Source: a virus. Taken from it: 64,000 bases of DNA. Location of the stretch: the IMG/VR virus record IMGVR_UViG_3300045976_000096, positions 48,423 through 112,422 of that record, one strand, 5' to 3'. The translations under genes and the position numbers were made by a program. This document shows positions 30,457-37,609 of the stretch, piece after piece (within the stretch, counting starts at the first letter, position 1; each line of letters begins with the position of its first letter). The notes below the pieces were generated by a model. The model ran no database searches and was not told where the DNA came from. It saw only the letters and a program-made list of their open reading frames with translations.

Positions 30457-30656
30457 CAGATCACCTCCACGACGGTTTGCGGCCTGTCCGAGCCGGCGGC
30501 GCCTTGCGTTCTCGGGGTGCGCCGCACTTCCTCGCGCAGCTCCTCCATCATGTCCATCCGTGCTTTCAGGGGCATGGCGCGCCAGACGGCCTCTGAAATC
30601 GGCTCGTACTTGAGCGCCAGCGACAGCTCCACGTAGCGCTGGTAGGTGTTCACCAT
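30453..30656 (-). CDS. Tandem family member with VEVIW C-terminus
   Basis: 67 residues. YQRYVELSLAL (5-15) and AVWRAMPLKARMDMMEEL are the family core; the protein ends QTVVEVIW, encoded by DNA containing the ribosome site of the next gene (GTGGAGGTGATC). Start ATG overlaps the previous stop (ATGGTGA). Confidence 0.7.
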   Translation of the reverse strand: MVNTYQRYVELSLALKYEPISEAVWRAMPLKARMDMMEELREEVRRTPRTQGAAGSDRPQTVVEVIW

Positions 30657-30871
30657 ACGACGTCCACCGGGGTTTGCGGTTGATCGCCCTTCGGTTGGGC
30701 GGTGGCGCGCGCACGGTCGCGCATGACGCGCTGCTGGTGCTGTAGAACGTTGATCGTGATCTTGCGCATGATGGGCTTCATGTCGGTCCAGGCGTTGGCA
30801 TCGATGCAGACTTCGTTGTCGAAGTGCCCGGCCAGCCAGGTGCGCATGTAGTCGTCGTAGGAGATGTTCAC
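30650..30871 (-). CDS. Tandem family member with VDVVW C-terminus
   Basis: 73 residues from GTG 30871. SYDDYMRTWLAGH (4-16), then NAWTDMKPIMRKI, a K/R-rich helix and the shared end QTPVDVVW. GTG overlaps the upstream stop (TGGTGA). Confidence 0.68.
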   Translation of the reverse strand: MNISYDDYMRTWLAGHFDNEVCIDANAWTDMKPIMRKITINVLQHQQRVMRDRARATAQPKGDQPQTPVDVVW

Positions 30872-31056
30872 CAGTGGTCTCCGCCAAAACGTTCCAGTTC
30901 CTTGTTGCGTCGGTCGACGGCAGCCTGCATCTGGGCCACCATGCTCTCCTGCGCCTTCTGATCACAGCCATTCCAGACGTGCTCTGCAATAAGGCCGAAA
31001 TCGTCGTCGAACCCGGCTTCCACGCGCAGTCGGCGGTAGCGCTGGTACAGGCTCAT
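30868..31056 (-). CDS. Tandem family member with GGDHW C-terminus
   Basis: 62 residues. LYQRYRRLRVEAGF (3-16) and HVWNGCDQKAQESMVAQM are the family core; the end FGGDHW is encoded by GGCGGAGACCACTGGTGA, again carrying the next gene's ribosome site and start. Confidence 0.68.
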   Translation of the reverse strand: MSLYQRYRRLRVEAGFDDDFGLIAEHVWNGCDQKAQESMVAQMQAAVDRRNKELERFGGDHW

Positions 31057-31244
31057 GCGTCACCCCGCTGCCAGGCGATGAAGTCCTCGGTGCCGTCGGC
31101 AAAGCCGCGCTCCCAGGCCTCGACCAGCACGGGTGTAGTGTACGGACAGGCCGGCACTTCCGTGACCAGTTCGTAGCGCCCGGTGCGCCAGCCGGCATCG
31201 AGACCGTCGGCATAAGCGTCGGCGTCAGCGGTCCACTTCACCAT
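31053..31244 (-). CDS. Hypothetical protein in the minus-strand chain, 63 aa
   Basis: Starts MVKW at ATG 31244 overlapping the previous stop, ends QRGDA with an ATGA overlap. Repeated DAYADGLDAGW-type acidic/aromatic segments (also EAWERGFADGTEDFIAW) suggest an internal duplication. Not an obvious YxxY paralog. Confidence 0.65.
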   Translation of the reverse strand: MVKWTADADAYADGLDAGWRTGRYELVTEVPACPYTTPVLVEAWERGFADGTEDFIAWQRGDA

Positions 31245-31582
31245 ACCACCTCCACCGTGGTCTTCGGCGTGTCGCCCTTGCCGGTAAGCCGGTCAATCTC
31301 GTCCTGCGACGCCTCGCGCCACTCGCCGGCGCGCACGCTGGTGTCGATCGTCACGGTGGTATAGGTGATGTGCGGCACGGCACGCCCATCCCGGAACATC
31401 AGTCGCCCGGTATGGGTATCGTGACCCGGCTCGAAGTCGATGCAGATGGCGCGCAAGGTGTCGCGCCAGGTGCCGTGCGGACCCTGCACGAAGTAGCGTT
31501 TCATCACGTTCTTGCGCTGGCCACTGTCGTCGGCAGGCCTGCCGGCGCCGGCCACGCCGAGCCAGTCGATATTCGTCACCAT
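31238..31582 (-). CDS. Hypothetical protein with VEVVW C-terminus, 114 aa
   Basis: From ATG 31582 (MVTNIDW). The core KRYFVQG...AICIDFEPG...RLMFRDGRAV resembles the 107-aa protein at 31776 (KRVFMLPG...HIEFDFGEG...DGSVAV), so the two are probably paralogs. Ends KTTVEVVW, encoding GTGGAGGTGGTATGG, the next gene's ribosome site and start. Confidence 0.68.
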   Translation of the reverse strand: MVTNIDWLGVAGAGRPADDSGQRKNVMKRYFVQGPHGTWRDTLRAICIDFEPGHDTHTGRLMFRDGRAVPHITYTTVTIDTSVRAGEWREASQDEIDRLTGKGDTPKTTVEVVW

Positions 31583-31782
31583 GCGTCCACCCCGTCGGTC
31601 TTGGGTTTGTCGCCTCTTGGTGTGCCGGGGTCGACCTGGGCCTGCTTGGCCAGCGCCACGATGACGTTGCGGCGTTCCTCCTCGGGAACCAGATCGTTCC
31701 AGATCTCGTACGTGGCGGGCCTGTCCGCGCGCTTGGCCAGCCGGCACAGGCGCAGGTAGTTGTCGTAGCTGGTGTCTACCAT
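31576..31782 (-). CDS. Tandem family member with GVDAW C-terminus
   Basis: 68 residues. SYDNYLRLCRLAK (5-17) and EIWNDLVPEEERRNVIVALA carry the YxxY and W-helix core; the end KTDGVDAW overlaps the next start (GCATGGTGA). Confidence 0.7.
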   Translation of the reverse strand: MVDTSYDNYLRLCRLAKRADRPATYEIWNDLVPEEERRNVIVALAKQAQVDPGTPRGDKPKTDGVDAW

Positions 31783-32099
31783 GCTCCGCCCTCCACTTCG
31801 GTTTGCGGCACGTCGGGCAGACGCACGCGCGCGCCGGCCGCCATCTTCAGCTGGTACTCGCTCGGCTCGAAGTAGGCGTTTTCGTTGTTAGGCTCCTGCA
31901 GCACCTCGATCATGGTGCCGGATTCGACGTGGCTCATCACGTCCTTGAAGCTCCACGGGCAGTGTACGGCGACGCTGCCATCGTGCTTGATGCCGCGCCG
32001 CGTCGTGATCGCGCCTTCTCCTTCGCCGAAGTCGAACTCGATGTGGTGAATGCGGTCGTTGATCGGCTTGGCGCCTGGCAGCATGAACACGCGCTTCAT
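31776..32099 (-). CDS. Hypothetical protein with VEGGAW C-terminus, 107 aa
   Basis: ATG 32099 overlaps the stop of the RHH-like gene. Beta-rich; paralogous to the protein at 31238-31582. Ends QTEVEGGAW, encoding GTGGAGGGCGGAGCATGG, the ribosome site and start of the next gene. Confidence 0.7.
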   Translation of the reverse strand: MKRVFMLPGAKPINDRIHHIEFDFGEGEGAITTRRGIKHDGSVAVHCPWSFKDVMSHVESGTMIEVLQEPNNENAYFEPSEYQLKMAAGARVRLPDVPQTEVEGGAW

Positions 32100-32377
32100 G
32101 GCGTCACCAGCGCCTCGACCTGGGCCAGCGCCTCGGGCGGCAGCGTGCGCAGCTTGGCGGCAAGCTCGCGCGCGCGGGTGCGGGCATCCAGCTTGTGCTG
32201 GCGCCGGGCCGCGAAGATGTGGTCGACATTGTCCAGTCCGCCGATGATGTCGAGCATGACCTCGATCGCCTCGCCCTGCGTCAGCTTGTGGGTCTTGGCC
32301 AGCTGGTTCAGATGCTCGCGCGCTTCGGCGCTCAGGTCGATGGTGTAGCGCGGGCGCGCCGGGTTGGTGGTGCCCAT
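32096..32377 (-). CDS. Ribbon-helix-helix-like DNA-binding protein
   Basis: 93 residues. RPRYTIDLSAEAREHLNQLA (9-28) followed by KLTQGEAIEVMLDII (31-45) fits the strand-helix-helix of RHH/Arc-type regulators; the C-terminal half is helical. First gene of the minus-strand chain behind its own promoter and operator, so it may autoregulate; it is a second candidate for the palindrome-binding protein. Confidence 0.68.
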   Translation of the reverse strand: MGTTNPARPRYTIDLSAEAREHLNQLAKTHKLTQGEAIEVMLDIIGGLDNVDHIFAARRQHKLDARTRARELAAKLRTLPPEALAQVEALVTP

Positions 32378-32399
32378 GTTGTTTTCTCCCTATAAGGTT

Positions 32400-32417
32400 C
32401 AGTGACAACTGATTATA
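32400..32417 (-). promoter_or_regulatory. -10 box with TCAGT-N4-ACTGA palindrome
   Basis: On the minus strand TATAAT (32417-32412) is followed directly by TCAGT-tgtc-ACTGA. A GATAAGT word lies upstream at 32436-32430. Confidence 0.55.
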
Positions 32418-32440
32418 ACGCACGCGCAAACTTATCACGC

Positions 32441-32463
32441 AAAAAAAGCGCCCCGAAGGGCGC
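32441..32463 (-). terminator. Intrinsic terminator with TTCG loop
   Basis: Minus strand GCGCCC-TTCG-GGGCGC followed by TTTTTTT; ends the membrane-protein gene at 32490. Confidence 0.85.
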
Positions 32464-32489
32464 TTGAAAGGCACTACATGGGAAAGGAG

Positions 32490-32693
32490 TCAGGCGATGT
32501 CGGCGGTGAAACCGATCGGCTTCGAGTCGTCATCGTCGTCGCCGCCCTGCACCATGAAGCGGGGCAGCTCGGGGCCGTGCGCGTCCATCTGCAGAAAGGT
32601 CAGCGCCAAGAGCGCCAGCGGGTTCTGCAGCCAGACGACCACGGCCAGGATGGCCAGGACAATCATAACATTAACGGCCAGGGTGGATTTCAT
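32490..32693 (-). CDS. Small N-terminally anchored membrane protein, 67 aa
   Basis: From ATG 32693. Hydrophobic segment LAVNVMIVLAILAVVVWLQN (5-24) with further hydrophobic residues to about 34, then an acidic tail (GGDDDDDS). Own promoter and operator upstream, terminator downstream, so a monocistronic gene. Function unknown; holin or superinfection roles cannot be distinguished. Confidence 0.68.
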   Translation of the reverse strand: MKSTLAVNVMIVLAILAVVVWLQNPLALLALTFLQMDAHGPELPRFMVQGGDDDDDSKPIGFTADIA

Positions 32694-32707
32694 GATGGTC
32701 CTTGGAT

Positions 32708-32753
32708 AAGTCAGCGGTGAACCAACGGTAACACGCCGGCGCCGGCTGCGCAA
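32708..32753 (-). promoter_or_regulatory. Promoter and half-conserved operator
   Basis: Minus strand -35 TTGCGC (32753-32748), 17-bp spacer, -10 TACCGT (32730-32725), then the palindrome with plus-strand sequence AAGTCA-gcgg-TGAACC (32708-32723), one arm perfect. Confidence 0.6.
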
Positions 32754-32756
32754 CCC

Positions 32757-34496
32757 CTACGCGGCCGTCATCAAGACGGGAAAGCCCAGCGCCGCCAGGT
32801 CCACATCGCGCCCGTGCTCGTGGATGAAGCGGTCGAACCCGGCAGTCTCCTTGATGATGCTCTGGCGCTGCTTGGCGTGCAGTTTCAGATGGTCGTTAAA
32901 GTCGTCGGCGAAGTCGGTCACGAAACACAGGTTCGGCCCCTTCTTTTTCGCCCGCAGGCCGCGCCCGATGCGCTGCCTGAGCGCCACCTCGGCCTTGCCG
33001 CCGCCGGCCAGGCAGACATGGCCCACGGCCGGCACGTCCACGCCCACGTCGAGGATCGTGGTGCCGATCAGGACGTCGATGTCGCCGGCGGCCAGGCGCG
33101 CAAGCGCGCGCTTCCGCTCGTCCTGGTCGTTCTCGCCGCGGATGAAGCACACGCGCAGGCCGGCCGCGCGCATGGCGGCTTCCAGCACGTCGCCATGCTT
33201 GGTCTGCTGGATCAGAACCATCGAGGTCAGGCCGTGGCGCGCGAACATGCTGCAGCGGTCCACGATGATGTCGTTGCGGTATTCGTTCTCGACGATGCCG
33301 ATCCGGTACGCGCTCTGCCAGCCGGTGCCGCGAAACAGCTTGGCCGGCTTGTGGCGCAGCTGGATGAAGGTGAAGTGCGGCTGCGCCAGGATGCCGCGGT
33401 CGATCAGCATTTCCTCGCTGATCTTGATGGCGATCGGGCCGGAGCACGCCATCAGGCGCATGTTCGATTCCTGGTCGCCCTTCATGAACGGCGTGCCGGT
33501 CAGCGCCAGGCGGTAATAGGCGTTCTTGCAGTGTTTCAGGATCTGGTAGTAGCTCTCGCCCGACGCCTCGTGCGCTTCTTCGAGAATCACGAGACCGAAA
33601 CGCTCCAGCAGGGCAATTACGCGCGCGCGCTCGCGCATATGTTCGTTCACCTTCACCGCGGCATCGGCGCGCAGGCTGGCCGCGATCTTCTTGCGCTCGA
33701 TTTCCTGGTTTTGCTCGAATTCCTTGAGCAGGCGACGCTTTTCCGCCGGCGGCGTGCGCAATAAACCGAGCTTCGTCTCGTATTCCTTGTAGTCCTTGAG
33801 TTCTTTCTTGACGCGCGCGTCCATCATTTTTTCGAGTTCGCCCTCGACGGTCTTCTCCTCGACGCGCGCGGCGAGCGTCTGCACCATGCCGACGCAGATT
33901 TTGCGCACCGCGCGCCCGCCGCCCGCCGTCTCGTGCCCGAACTGGCCGTCGCCCAGCACGGAGCAGGCGGTGCCCATTTCCTCGAACGCGTCCTTCATCT
34001 GGTACATCAGGATGCCGCGCGTGGTCAGGAACAGGGTCGGCAGGTTGATCGAAGCGTAGGCCATGCGCGCGATGCGGCTCTTGCCGCCGCCAGTGGCCAC
34101 GCGCGCGATGATCTGGCCGTGCTTGCGCAACTGCTTGACCACCTCCGGCTGGTAGTCGTAGCGCGGATCGTAGCCGAACGAGTCGATGTCGGGACGCTCC
34201 GGCCCCTGCGGCTCGGGCAGGGGGCGCTTGACGTGGCGCACCTGATAGCCTTGCGCGCGCAGCTTGGCCGAGACGTAATGCACGAAGCCGGCCGGGAAGG
34301 TGCCGGCGCGAAAGTCCAGGAACGAGCTGCGGCCATCCCAGTTGCCCTTCTTGAAGGACATGACGTGCTCGGCGCCGGCAACCGCGTACGAGAGAATCTC
34401 CTGGACCGCCAGCTTGACCACCCGGTCGGGGTCGTGCAACTTGGCGATGACGGCGTTACTGGCGATTGTGATTGTAAGGCTCATTGCGCTTGCCAT
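32757..34496 (-). CDS. SF2 DEAD/DEAH-type DNA helicase
   Basis: 579 residues. Motif I ATGGGKS (134-140), motif II EEAH (306-309), motif III LTGTP (332-336) and motif VI RQRIGRGLR (507-515) in order: a phage superfamily 2 helicase like T4 UvsW or T5 D10. A long charged insertion (about 205-295) lies between motifs Ia and II. Such helicases remodel forks and recombination intermediates. Start ATG 34496 behind AAGAGAA; expressed from the minus-strand promoter at 34516-34544. Confidence 0.88.
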   Translation of the reverse strand: MASAMSLTITIASNAVIAKLHDPDRVVKLAVQEILSYAVAGAEHVMSFKKGNWDGRSSFLDFRAGTFPAGFVHYVSAKLRAQGYQVRHVKRPLPEPQGPERPDIDSFGYDPRYDYQPEVVKQLRKHGQIIARVATGGGKSRIARMAYASINLPTLFLTTRGILMYQMKDAFEEMGTACSVLGDGQFGHETAGGGRAVRKICVGMVQTLAARVEEKTVEGELEKMMDARVKKELKDYKEYETKLGLLRTPPAEKRRLLKEFEQNQEIERKKIAASLRADAAVKVNEHMRERARVIALLERFGLVILEEAHEASGESYYQILKHCKNAYYRLALTGTPFMKGDQESNMRLMACSGPIAIKISEEMLIDRGILAQPHFTFIQLRHKPAKLFRGTGWQSAYRIGIVENEYRNDIIVDRCSMFARHGLTSMVLIQQTKHGDVLEAAMRAAGLRVCFIRGENDQDERKRALARLAAGDIDVLIGTTILDVGVDVPAVGHVCLAGGGKAEVALRQRIGRGLRAKKKGPNLCFVTDFADDFNDHLKLHAKQRQSIIKETAGFDRFIHEHGRDVDLAALGFPVLMTAA

Positions 34497-34515
34497 TTCT
34501 CTTAGGAAGGAATAA

Positions 34516-34544
34516 AGTATAAGTCACGACTGACTTATCCGCAA
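34516..34544 (-). promoter_or_regulatory. Promoter with operator in its spacer, divergent region
   Basis: Minus strand -35 TTGCGG (34544-34539), 17-bp spacer, -10 TATACT (34521-34516). The spacer is the longest operator copy, ATAAGTCA-cgac-TGACTTAT (34519-34538). The plus-strand gene at 34556 starts 18 bases to the right, so one site could control both directions. Confidence 0.75.
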
Positions 34545-34555
34545 TCTCTCTGCAC

Positions 34556-35206
34556 ATGCCCACCACTCTCCTGCAGGACATCGACCCCCGGCTGCTGCAG
34601 CCGAACCCCTGGAACACGAACGTCGTGTCGCCTGACAACGAAGCCAAGATCGACGCCTCGGTCAAGCGTCTCGGCATGTTCAAACCCATCATCGTGCGCA
34701 CCCTCCCTGACGGCACCCTGCAAATTCTCGGCGGCGCGCACCGGCGCGATTCCGCGATCCGCCTGCACATGACCACCGTCCCGGTGATCAACCTCGGCAT
34801 CATCGACGACAAGAAAGCCAAGGAAGTCGGTATCGTCGACAACGGCCGCTACGGCGAAGACGACACGCTGGGCCTGGCCGAATTGCTGGAATCGCTGGGT
34901 TCGCCCGGCGAGCTGGCCGAATTCATGCCGTTCACGAACGCGGATTTCGAGTCGATCTTCGCTTCAAGCAATATAGCACTCGACGAGCTGGATTTGCCCG
35001 ACGAATCCGGTTCGCCGGCACCGTCGCCTGCAACCAAGCCTGCCCAGACCCACGTCGTCATGCGCTTCAAGGTGCCACTGGGCGACGACGGCATGATCGC
35101 CGACGCCATCGCGCAGGTGCAGAAGCAGCAGGGCTTCACCGACGAGGACGCGCTGTCCAACGCCGGCAACGCCCTGGTCCACATCTTCAAGAGGGCGGGG
35201 TACTGA
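34556..35206 (+). CDS. ParB-N (ParB/Srx-fold) domain protein
   Basis: 216 residues. LQPNPWNTN..., then SVKRLGMFKPIIVRT and GGAHRRDSAIRL (60-71, ParB box II) define a ParB-N/sulfiredoxin fold, followed by VPVINL and VDNGRYGED like methylase-associated ParB domains. No HTH, so it is not a canonical partition protein. A basic/acidic linker leads to a C-terminal helical part. No ribosome site precedes ATG 34556. Begins the plus-strand operon containing the Acb2-like and GNAT genes. Confidence 0.78.
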   Translation: MPTTLLQDIDPRLLQPNPWNTNVVSPDNEAKIDASVKRLGMFKPIIVRTLPDGTLQILGGAHRRDSAIRLHMTTVPVINLGIIDDKKAKEVGIVDNGRYGEDDTLGLAELLESLGSPGELAEFMPFTNADFESIFASSNIALDELDLPDESGSPAPSPATKPAQTHVVMRFKVPLGDDGMIADAIAQVQKQQGFTDEDALSNAGNALVHIFKRAGY

Positions 35207-35207
35207 C

Positions 35208-35375
35208 ATGCCCAAGGCCCGCTTTGAATTCTGTGACGCCTGCGTCAACAGCGAAATTCCCTACGAGTGCGTGACCTGCAAGGACGGCAGCAAGTTCGAG
35301 GCGGCCGACGCCGTCGAGGAGCTGACCGTCCACGAGCTGCGCATGATGACCATCCCCACCGAAGACGACGAATAA
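35208..35375 (+). CDS. Small zinc-ribbon protein, 55 aa
   Basis: ATG 35208, two bases after the previous stop. FCDACVNSEIPYECVTCKDG (8-27) gives two CxxC pairs, a compact zinc ribbon. Its stop overlaps the next start (TAATG). Too short to be listed by simple length cut-offs but well supported by coupling and motif. Confidence 0.7.
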   Translation: MPKARFEFCDACVNSEIPYECVTCKDGSKFEAADAVEELTVHELRMMTIPTEDDE

Positions 35376-35674
35376 TGGACAACCAACACAGAAAAATTCG
35401 TGGCTACCGCGAGCTGTCGCAGGCTGAAATCGACCTGATGAACAAGATCAAGGAACAAGGCCTGGCCCTGGCAGCGCTGATCACCGAGGTCCAGCTGCAC
35501 CACAAGGCCCAGCGCGCGGCGTGCACCCAGACGCCGACTGCCGCCGGCGACGAGCAAGAGCAGGAGCGCCTGCGCCTGGCCGAGCCGGAGCGCTGGGCCT
35601 CGATTGGCCGCACCCACTTCCAGGAAGGTCTGATGGCCTTGACGCGCAGCGTGGCGCAGCCGGGGTTCTTCTGA
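35375..35674 (+). CDS. acb2: Acb2-like anti-CBASS cyclic-oligonucleotide sponge
   Basis: 99 residues. KIRGYRELSQAEIDLMNKIK (7-26) and RWASIGRTHFQEGLMAL (73-89) followed by TRSVAQPGFF match what I recall of the Acb2/Vs.4 family (K.GYR.L...E..LMN.IK ... W..I...H.Q.G.MAL.R.VAQP). Acb2 forms helical hexamers that bind cyclic di- and trinucleotides and block CBASS signalling. The linker (42-65) is variable, as in relatives. Starts in a TAATG overlap; the following gene is coupled by TGATG. Confidence 0.85.
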   Translation: MDNQHRKIRGYRELSQAEIDLMNKIKEQGLALAALITEVQLHHKAQRAACTQTPTAAGDEQEQERLRLAEPERWASIGRTHFQEGLMALTRSVAQPGFF

Positions 35675-35796
35675 TGACGCCCGCTGACGTATTCGTCTGG
35701 ACCTGCACGATCACGACATGCTGCCTGGTTGTCGGGGCCGGCGTGGGCCTGCTGGCGCTTGGCTTTAACGCGCTCGAAAAGGAGATTTTCAAATGA
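35674..35796 (+). CDS. Small membrane protein, 40 aa
   Basis: ATG 35674 (TGATG overlap). One hydrophobic helix, VFVWTCTITTCCLVVGAGVG (6-25) continuing to about 31, then a charged end LEKEIFK. The 3' end carries AAAAGGAG as ribosome site for the next gene. Function unknown. Confidence 0.62.
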   Translation: MTPADVFVWTCTITTCCLVVGAGVGLLALGFNALEKEIFK

Positions 35797-35975
35797 TCGC
35801 CTGGTGGATTCTACCGCTGGCCATCAGCGTGTCCTGCCTGCTTACGATCGCCTGGTGGTGTGACGAGAACATGCCCTACCGCAGCCTGATGGCGGCCGTC
35901 GCAGTATTCCTCGCCATCGTGCCGAACGCCATCGTCTGGGTGTTTGCCTTCCTGATTTCCCGAATGATGCCATGA
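35793..35975 (+). CDS. Two-helix membrane protein, 60 aa
   Basis: ATGA overlap upstream and downstream. Two hydrophobic helices (3-22 and 33-57) with a short polar turn (CDENMPYR): the size and topology of a class II holin or small phage membrane protein. No endolysin is adjacent, so a lysis role is only a possibility. Confidence 0.62.
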   Translation: MIAWWILPLAISVSCLLTIAWWCDENMPYRSLMAAVAVFLAIVPNAIVWVFAFLISRMMP

Positions 35976-36619
35976 CCGACCACAACATCCAGATGTGGGA
36001 CACCTCCCGTCCCAAACCCTACGCGCTGAACGCCAAGATTCACGACGACGCGCAGGTGACGAAGATCGCCGCCTCGATCCAGAAGTTCGGTTGGCGCGGC
36101 AATCCCATCGTCGTCGACGAGAACGAGGTGATCCTGGCCGGCCACGGCCGCCGCCTGGCCGCCCTGAAGCTGGGCCTGAAGCAGGTGCCGGTGGTCCAGA
36201 TGAAGGACATGACCGAGGACGAGAAGCGCGCGTATCGTCTGGCCGACAACCGCGTCGCCATCTCGAACCTGGACGCCGACATCCTGGCTCAGGAAATCGA
36301 GGGCCTGGACTTCGACCTGAACGAGTTCTTCGACGCCAAGGAAATCAGCTTCGTCACCGCCGACCTCGGCACCCTGAACGAAAGCGCCTTCGTGGCCGAC
36401 CTGGACGCGGAAATCGACGCCCAGAGCGCCGAGACGACGGCAACGATCGCCGCGGCCGCCGACAAGCCGGTGCCGGTCGCCAAGGCGCTCGGCTTCAAGA
36501 CCATCAAGGGGGCCGACGAACGGGCCGTGGCGCGCTTCATGGCCACGATCGAGGCCGACACCGGCAAGACCGGCGTCGACGCCTTCATGGCCTTCGTACG
36601 TAGCGTGGTGGGCAAATGA
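35972..36619 (+). CDS. ParB-N domain protein of DNA-modification type
   Basis: 215 residues. AASIQKFGWRGNPIVVDENE (31-50), VILAGHGRRLAALKLGLKQV (51-70) and KRAYRLADNRVA form the ParB-N plus ADNR segment typical of domains fused to phage DNA methylases; here no methylase follows and the C-terminus (150-215) is unassigned. With the ABC ATPase and GNAT genes downstream it looks like one part of a base-modification system. Overlaps the preceding and following genes by ATGA. Confidence 0.78.
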   Translation: MTDHNIQMWDTSRPKPYALNAKIHDDAQVTKIAASIQKFGWRGNPIVVDENEVILAGHGRRLAALKLGLKQVPVVQMKDMTEDEKRAYRLADNRVAISNLDADILAQEIEGLDFDLNEFFDAKEISFVTADLGTLNESAFVADLDAEIDAQSAETTATIAAAADKPVPVAKALGFKTIKGADERAVARFMATIEADTGKTGVDAFMAFVRSVVGK

Positions 36620-36777
36620 GGGACGACGTCTGCTTCTGGATTGCCCGCCATCTGCCGCGGCGCCTGGTGTACTGGTGCGCGGTGCGTCTGATGGCGCATG
36701 GCGCCGCCGCCAACCCGACCCGCGAAGTGCCGGCGATGACCGGCATCGACTACCTGATGGCTTGGAGGAAGCGATGA
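36616..36777 (+). CDS. Conserved small phage protein, 53 aa
   Basis: ATG 36616 overlaps the ParB-N stop. LVYWCAVRLMAHGAA...VPAMTGIDYLMAWRKR follows a small phage protein pattern (L.YWC..R..A...VP.....D....W). 3' end carries TGGAGGAAG for the next gene. Function unknown. Confidence 0.68.
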   Translation: MRDDVCFWIARHLPRRLVYWCAVRLMAHGAAANPTREVPAMTGIDYLMAWRKR

Positions 36778-36956
36778 CCGAGCTGAAACGCGGCCGCCTG
36801 ACCATCAGGGGCAACCAGACCACGAAGGGCTTCGGCTGCCACTGCAGTGGCCCGGCCTACGGCACCGAGTTCTGCCTGTGCGAACTGGCCCGGATGCAGG
36901 CCGAGCAGGAGGAGCGCGGTGACGATGACGACGATTACGAGGATCGCAAGAAATGA
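36774..36956 (+). CDS. Small Cys-rich protein, 60 aa
   Basis: ATGA-coupled. GCHCSGPAYGTEFCLCELAR (21-40) supplies four Cys and one His, a likely zinc site; acidic C-terminus (GDDDDDYED). Immediately precedes and overlaps the ABC ATPase gene. Confidence 0.68.
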   Translation: MTELKRGRLTIRGNQTTKGFGCHCSGPAYGTEFCLCELARMQAEQEERGDDDDDYEDRKK

Positions 36957-37609
36957 CCACTTTTACCATCGACAAGCGCTTCCACACGACCGTGGAGCGC
37001 ACCGACCGCGTGCTGGAAATCGCCGAAGCGTTCGGCCTGGGCCTGGACGACAAGGAATTCGTCGTGTTCGACCAGCAGCCGATCGACATCGAGCAGGGTG
37101 ACGTCGTCTACGTGACGGGCCAGTCGGGCGCCGGCAAATCCACCGTGCTGCGCGAGCTGGCGGCCCAGATGCAGGCCGCCGGCCTGGCCGTGACCGACAT
37201 CGACGCCATCCCGCTGCTGGACAAGCCGCTGATCGACCAGATCGGCAAGACCACCCAGGAGGCGCTGAACTTCCTGTCGATCGCCGGCCTGAATGACGCC
37301 TACCTGTTCATCAGGAAGCCGGCCGAGCTGTCCGACGGCCAGCGCTACCGCTTCCGCCTGGCCAAGCTGATCGAGTCGGGCGCGCGCGTCTGGGTCGCCG
37401 ACGAGTTCCTGGCCGTGCTCGACCGCACCACCGCCAAGGTGATCGCGTTCAACCTGCAAAAGACCGCGAGAAAGACCGGCGCCACCCTGATCGTGGCCAC
37501 CACCCACACCGACATGGTCGACGACCTGGCGCCCAACCTTTACGTGGAGAAGCGTTACAGGGAAAAGATCCAGATCATTCGCGCGCCAGAGGGCATGAAG
37601 AATGTCTAA
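36953..37609 (+). CDS. ABC-family ATPase
   Basis: 218 residues: Walker A GQSGAGKST (56-64), signature LSDGQ (126-130), Walker B VWVADEF (146-152) and H-loop His195. It lacks transporter partners; instead it resembles the ATPase half of proteins in which an ABC domain is fused to a GNAT domain, and a matching GNAT gene lies at 38993. The C-terminal RAPEGMKN is repeated at the end of the inserted endonuclease gene downstream. Confidence 0.82.
   Translation: MTTFTIDKRFHTTVERTDRVLEIAEAFGLGLDDKEFVVFDQQPIDIEQGDVVYVTGQSGAGKSTVLRELAAQMQAAGLAVTDIDAIPLLDKPLIDQIGKTTQEALNFLSIAGLNDAYLFIRKPAELSDGQRYRFRLAKLIESGARVWVADEFLAVLDRTTAKVIAFNLQKTARKTGATLIVATTHTDMVDDLAPNLYVEKRYREKIQIIRAPEGMKNV

Noticed and set aside
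35793-35975. Firm assignment as holin
   Set aside because: Two-helix topology fits, but no endolysin or spanin gene is adjacent, and several other membrane proteins in the window are equally plausible.
34556-36619. The ParB-fold proteins as the partition ParB that reads the parS sites
   Set aside because: Both have only the N-terminal ParB/Srx-like domain and no HTH for parS recognition, and no ParA is encoded nearby.
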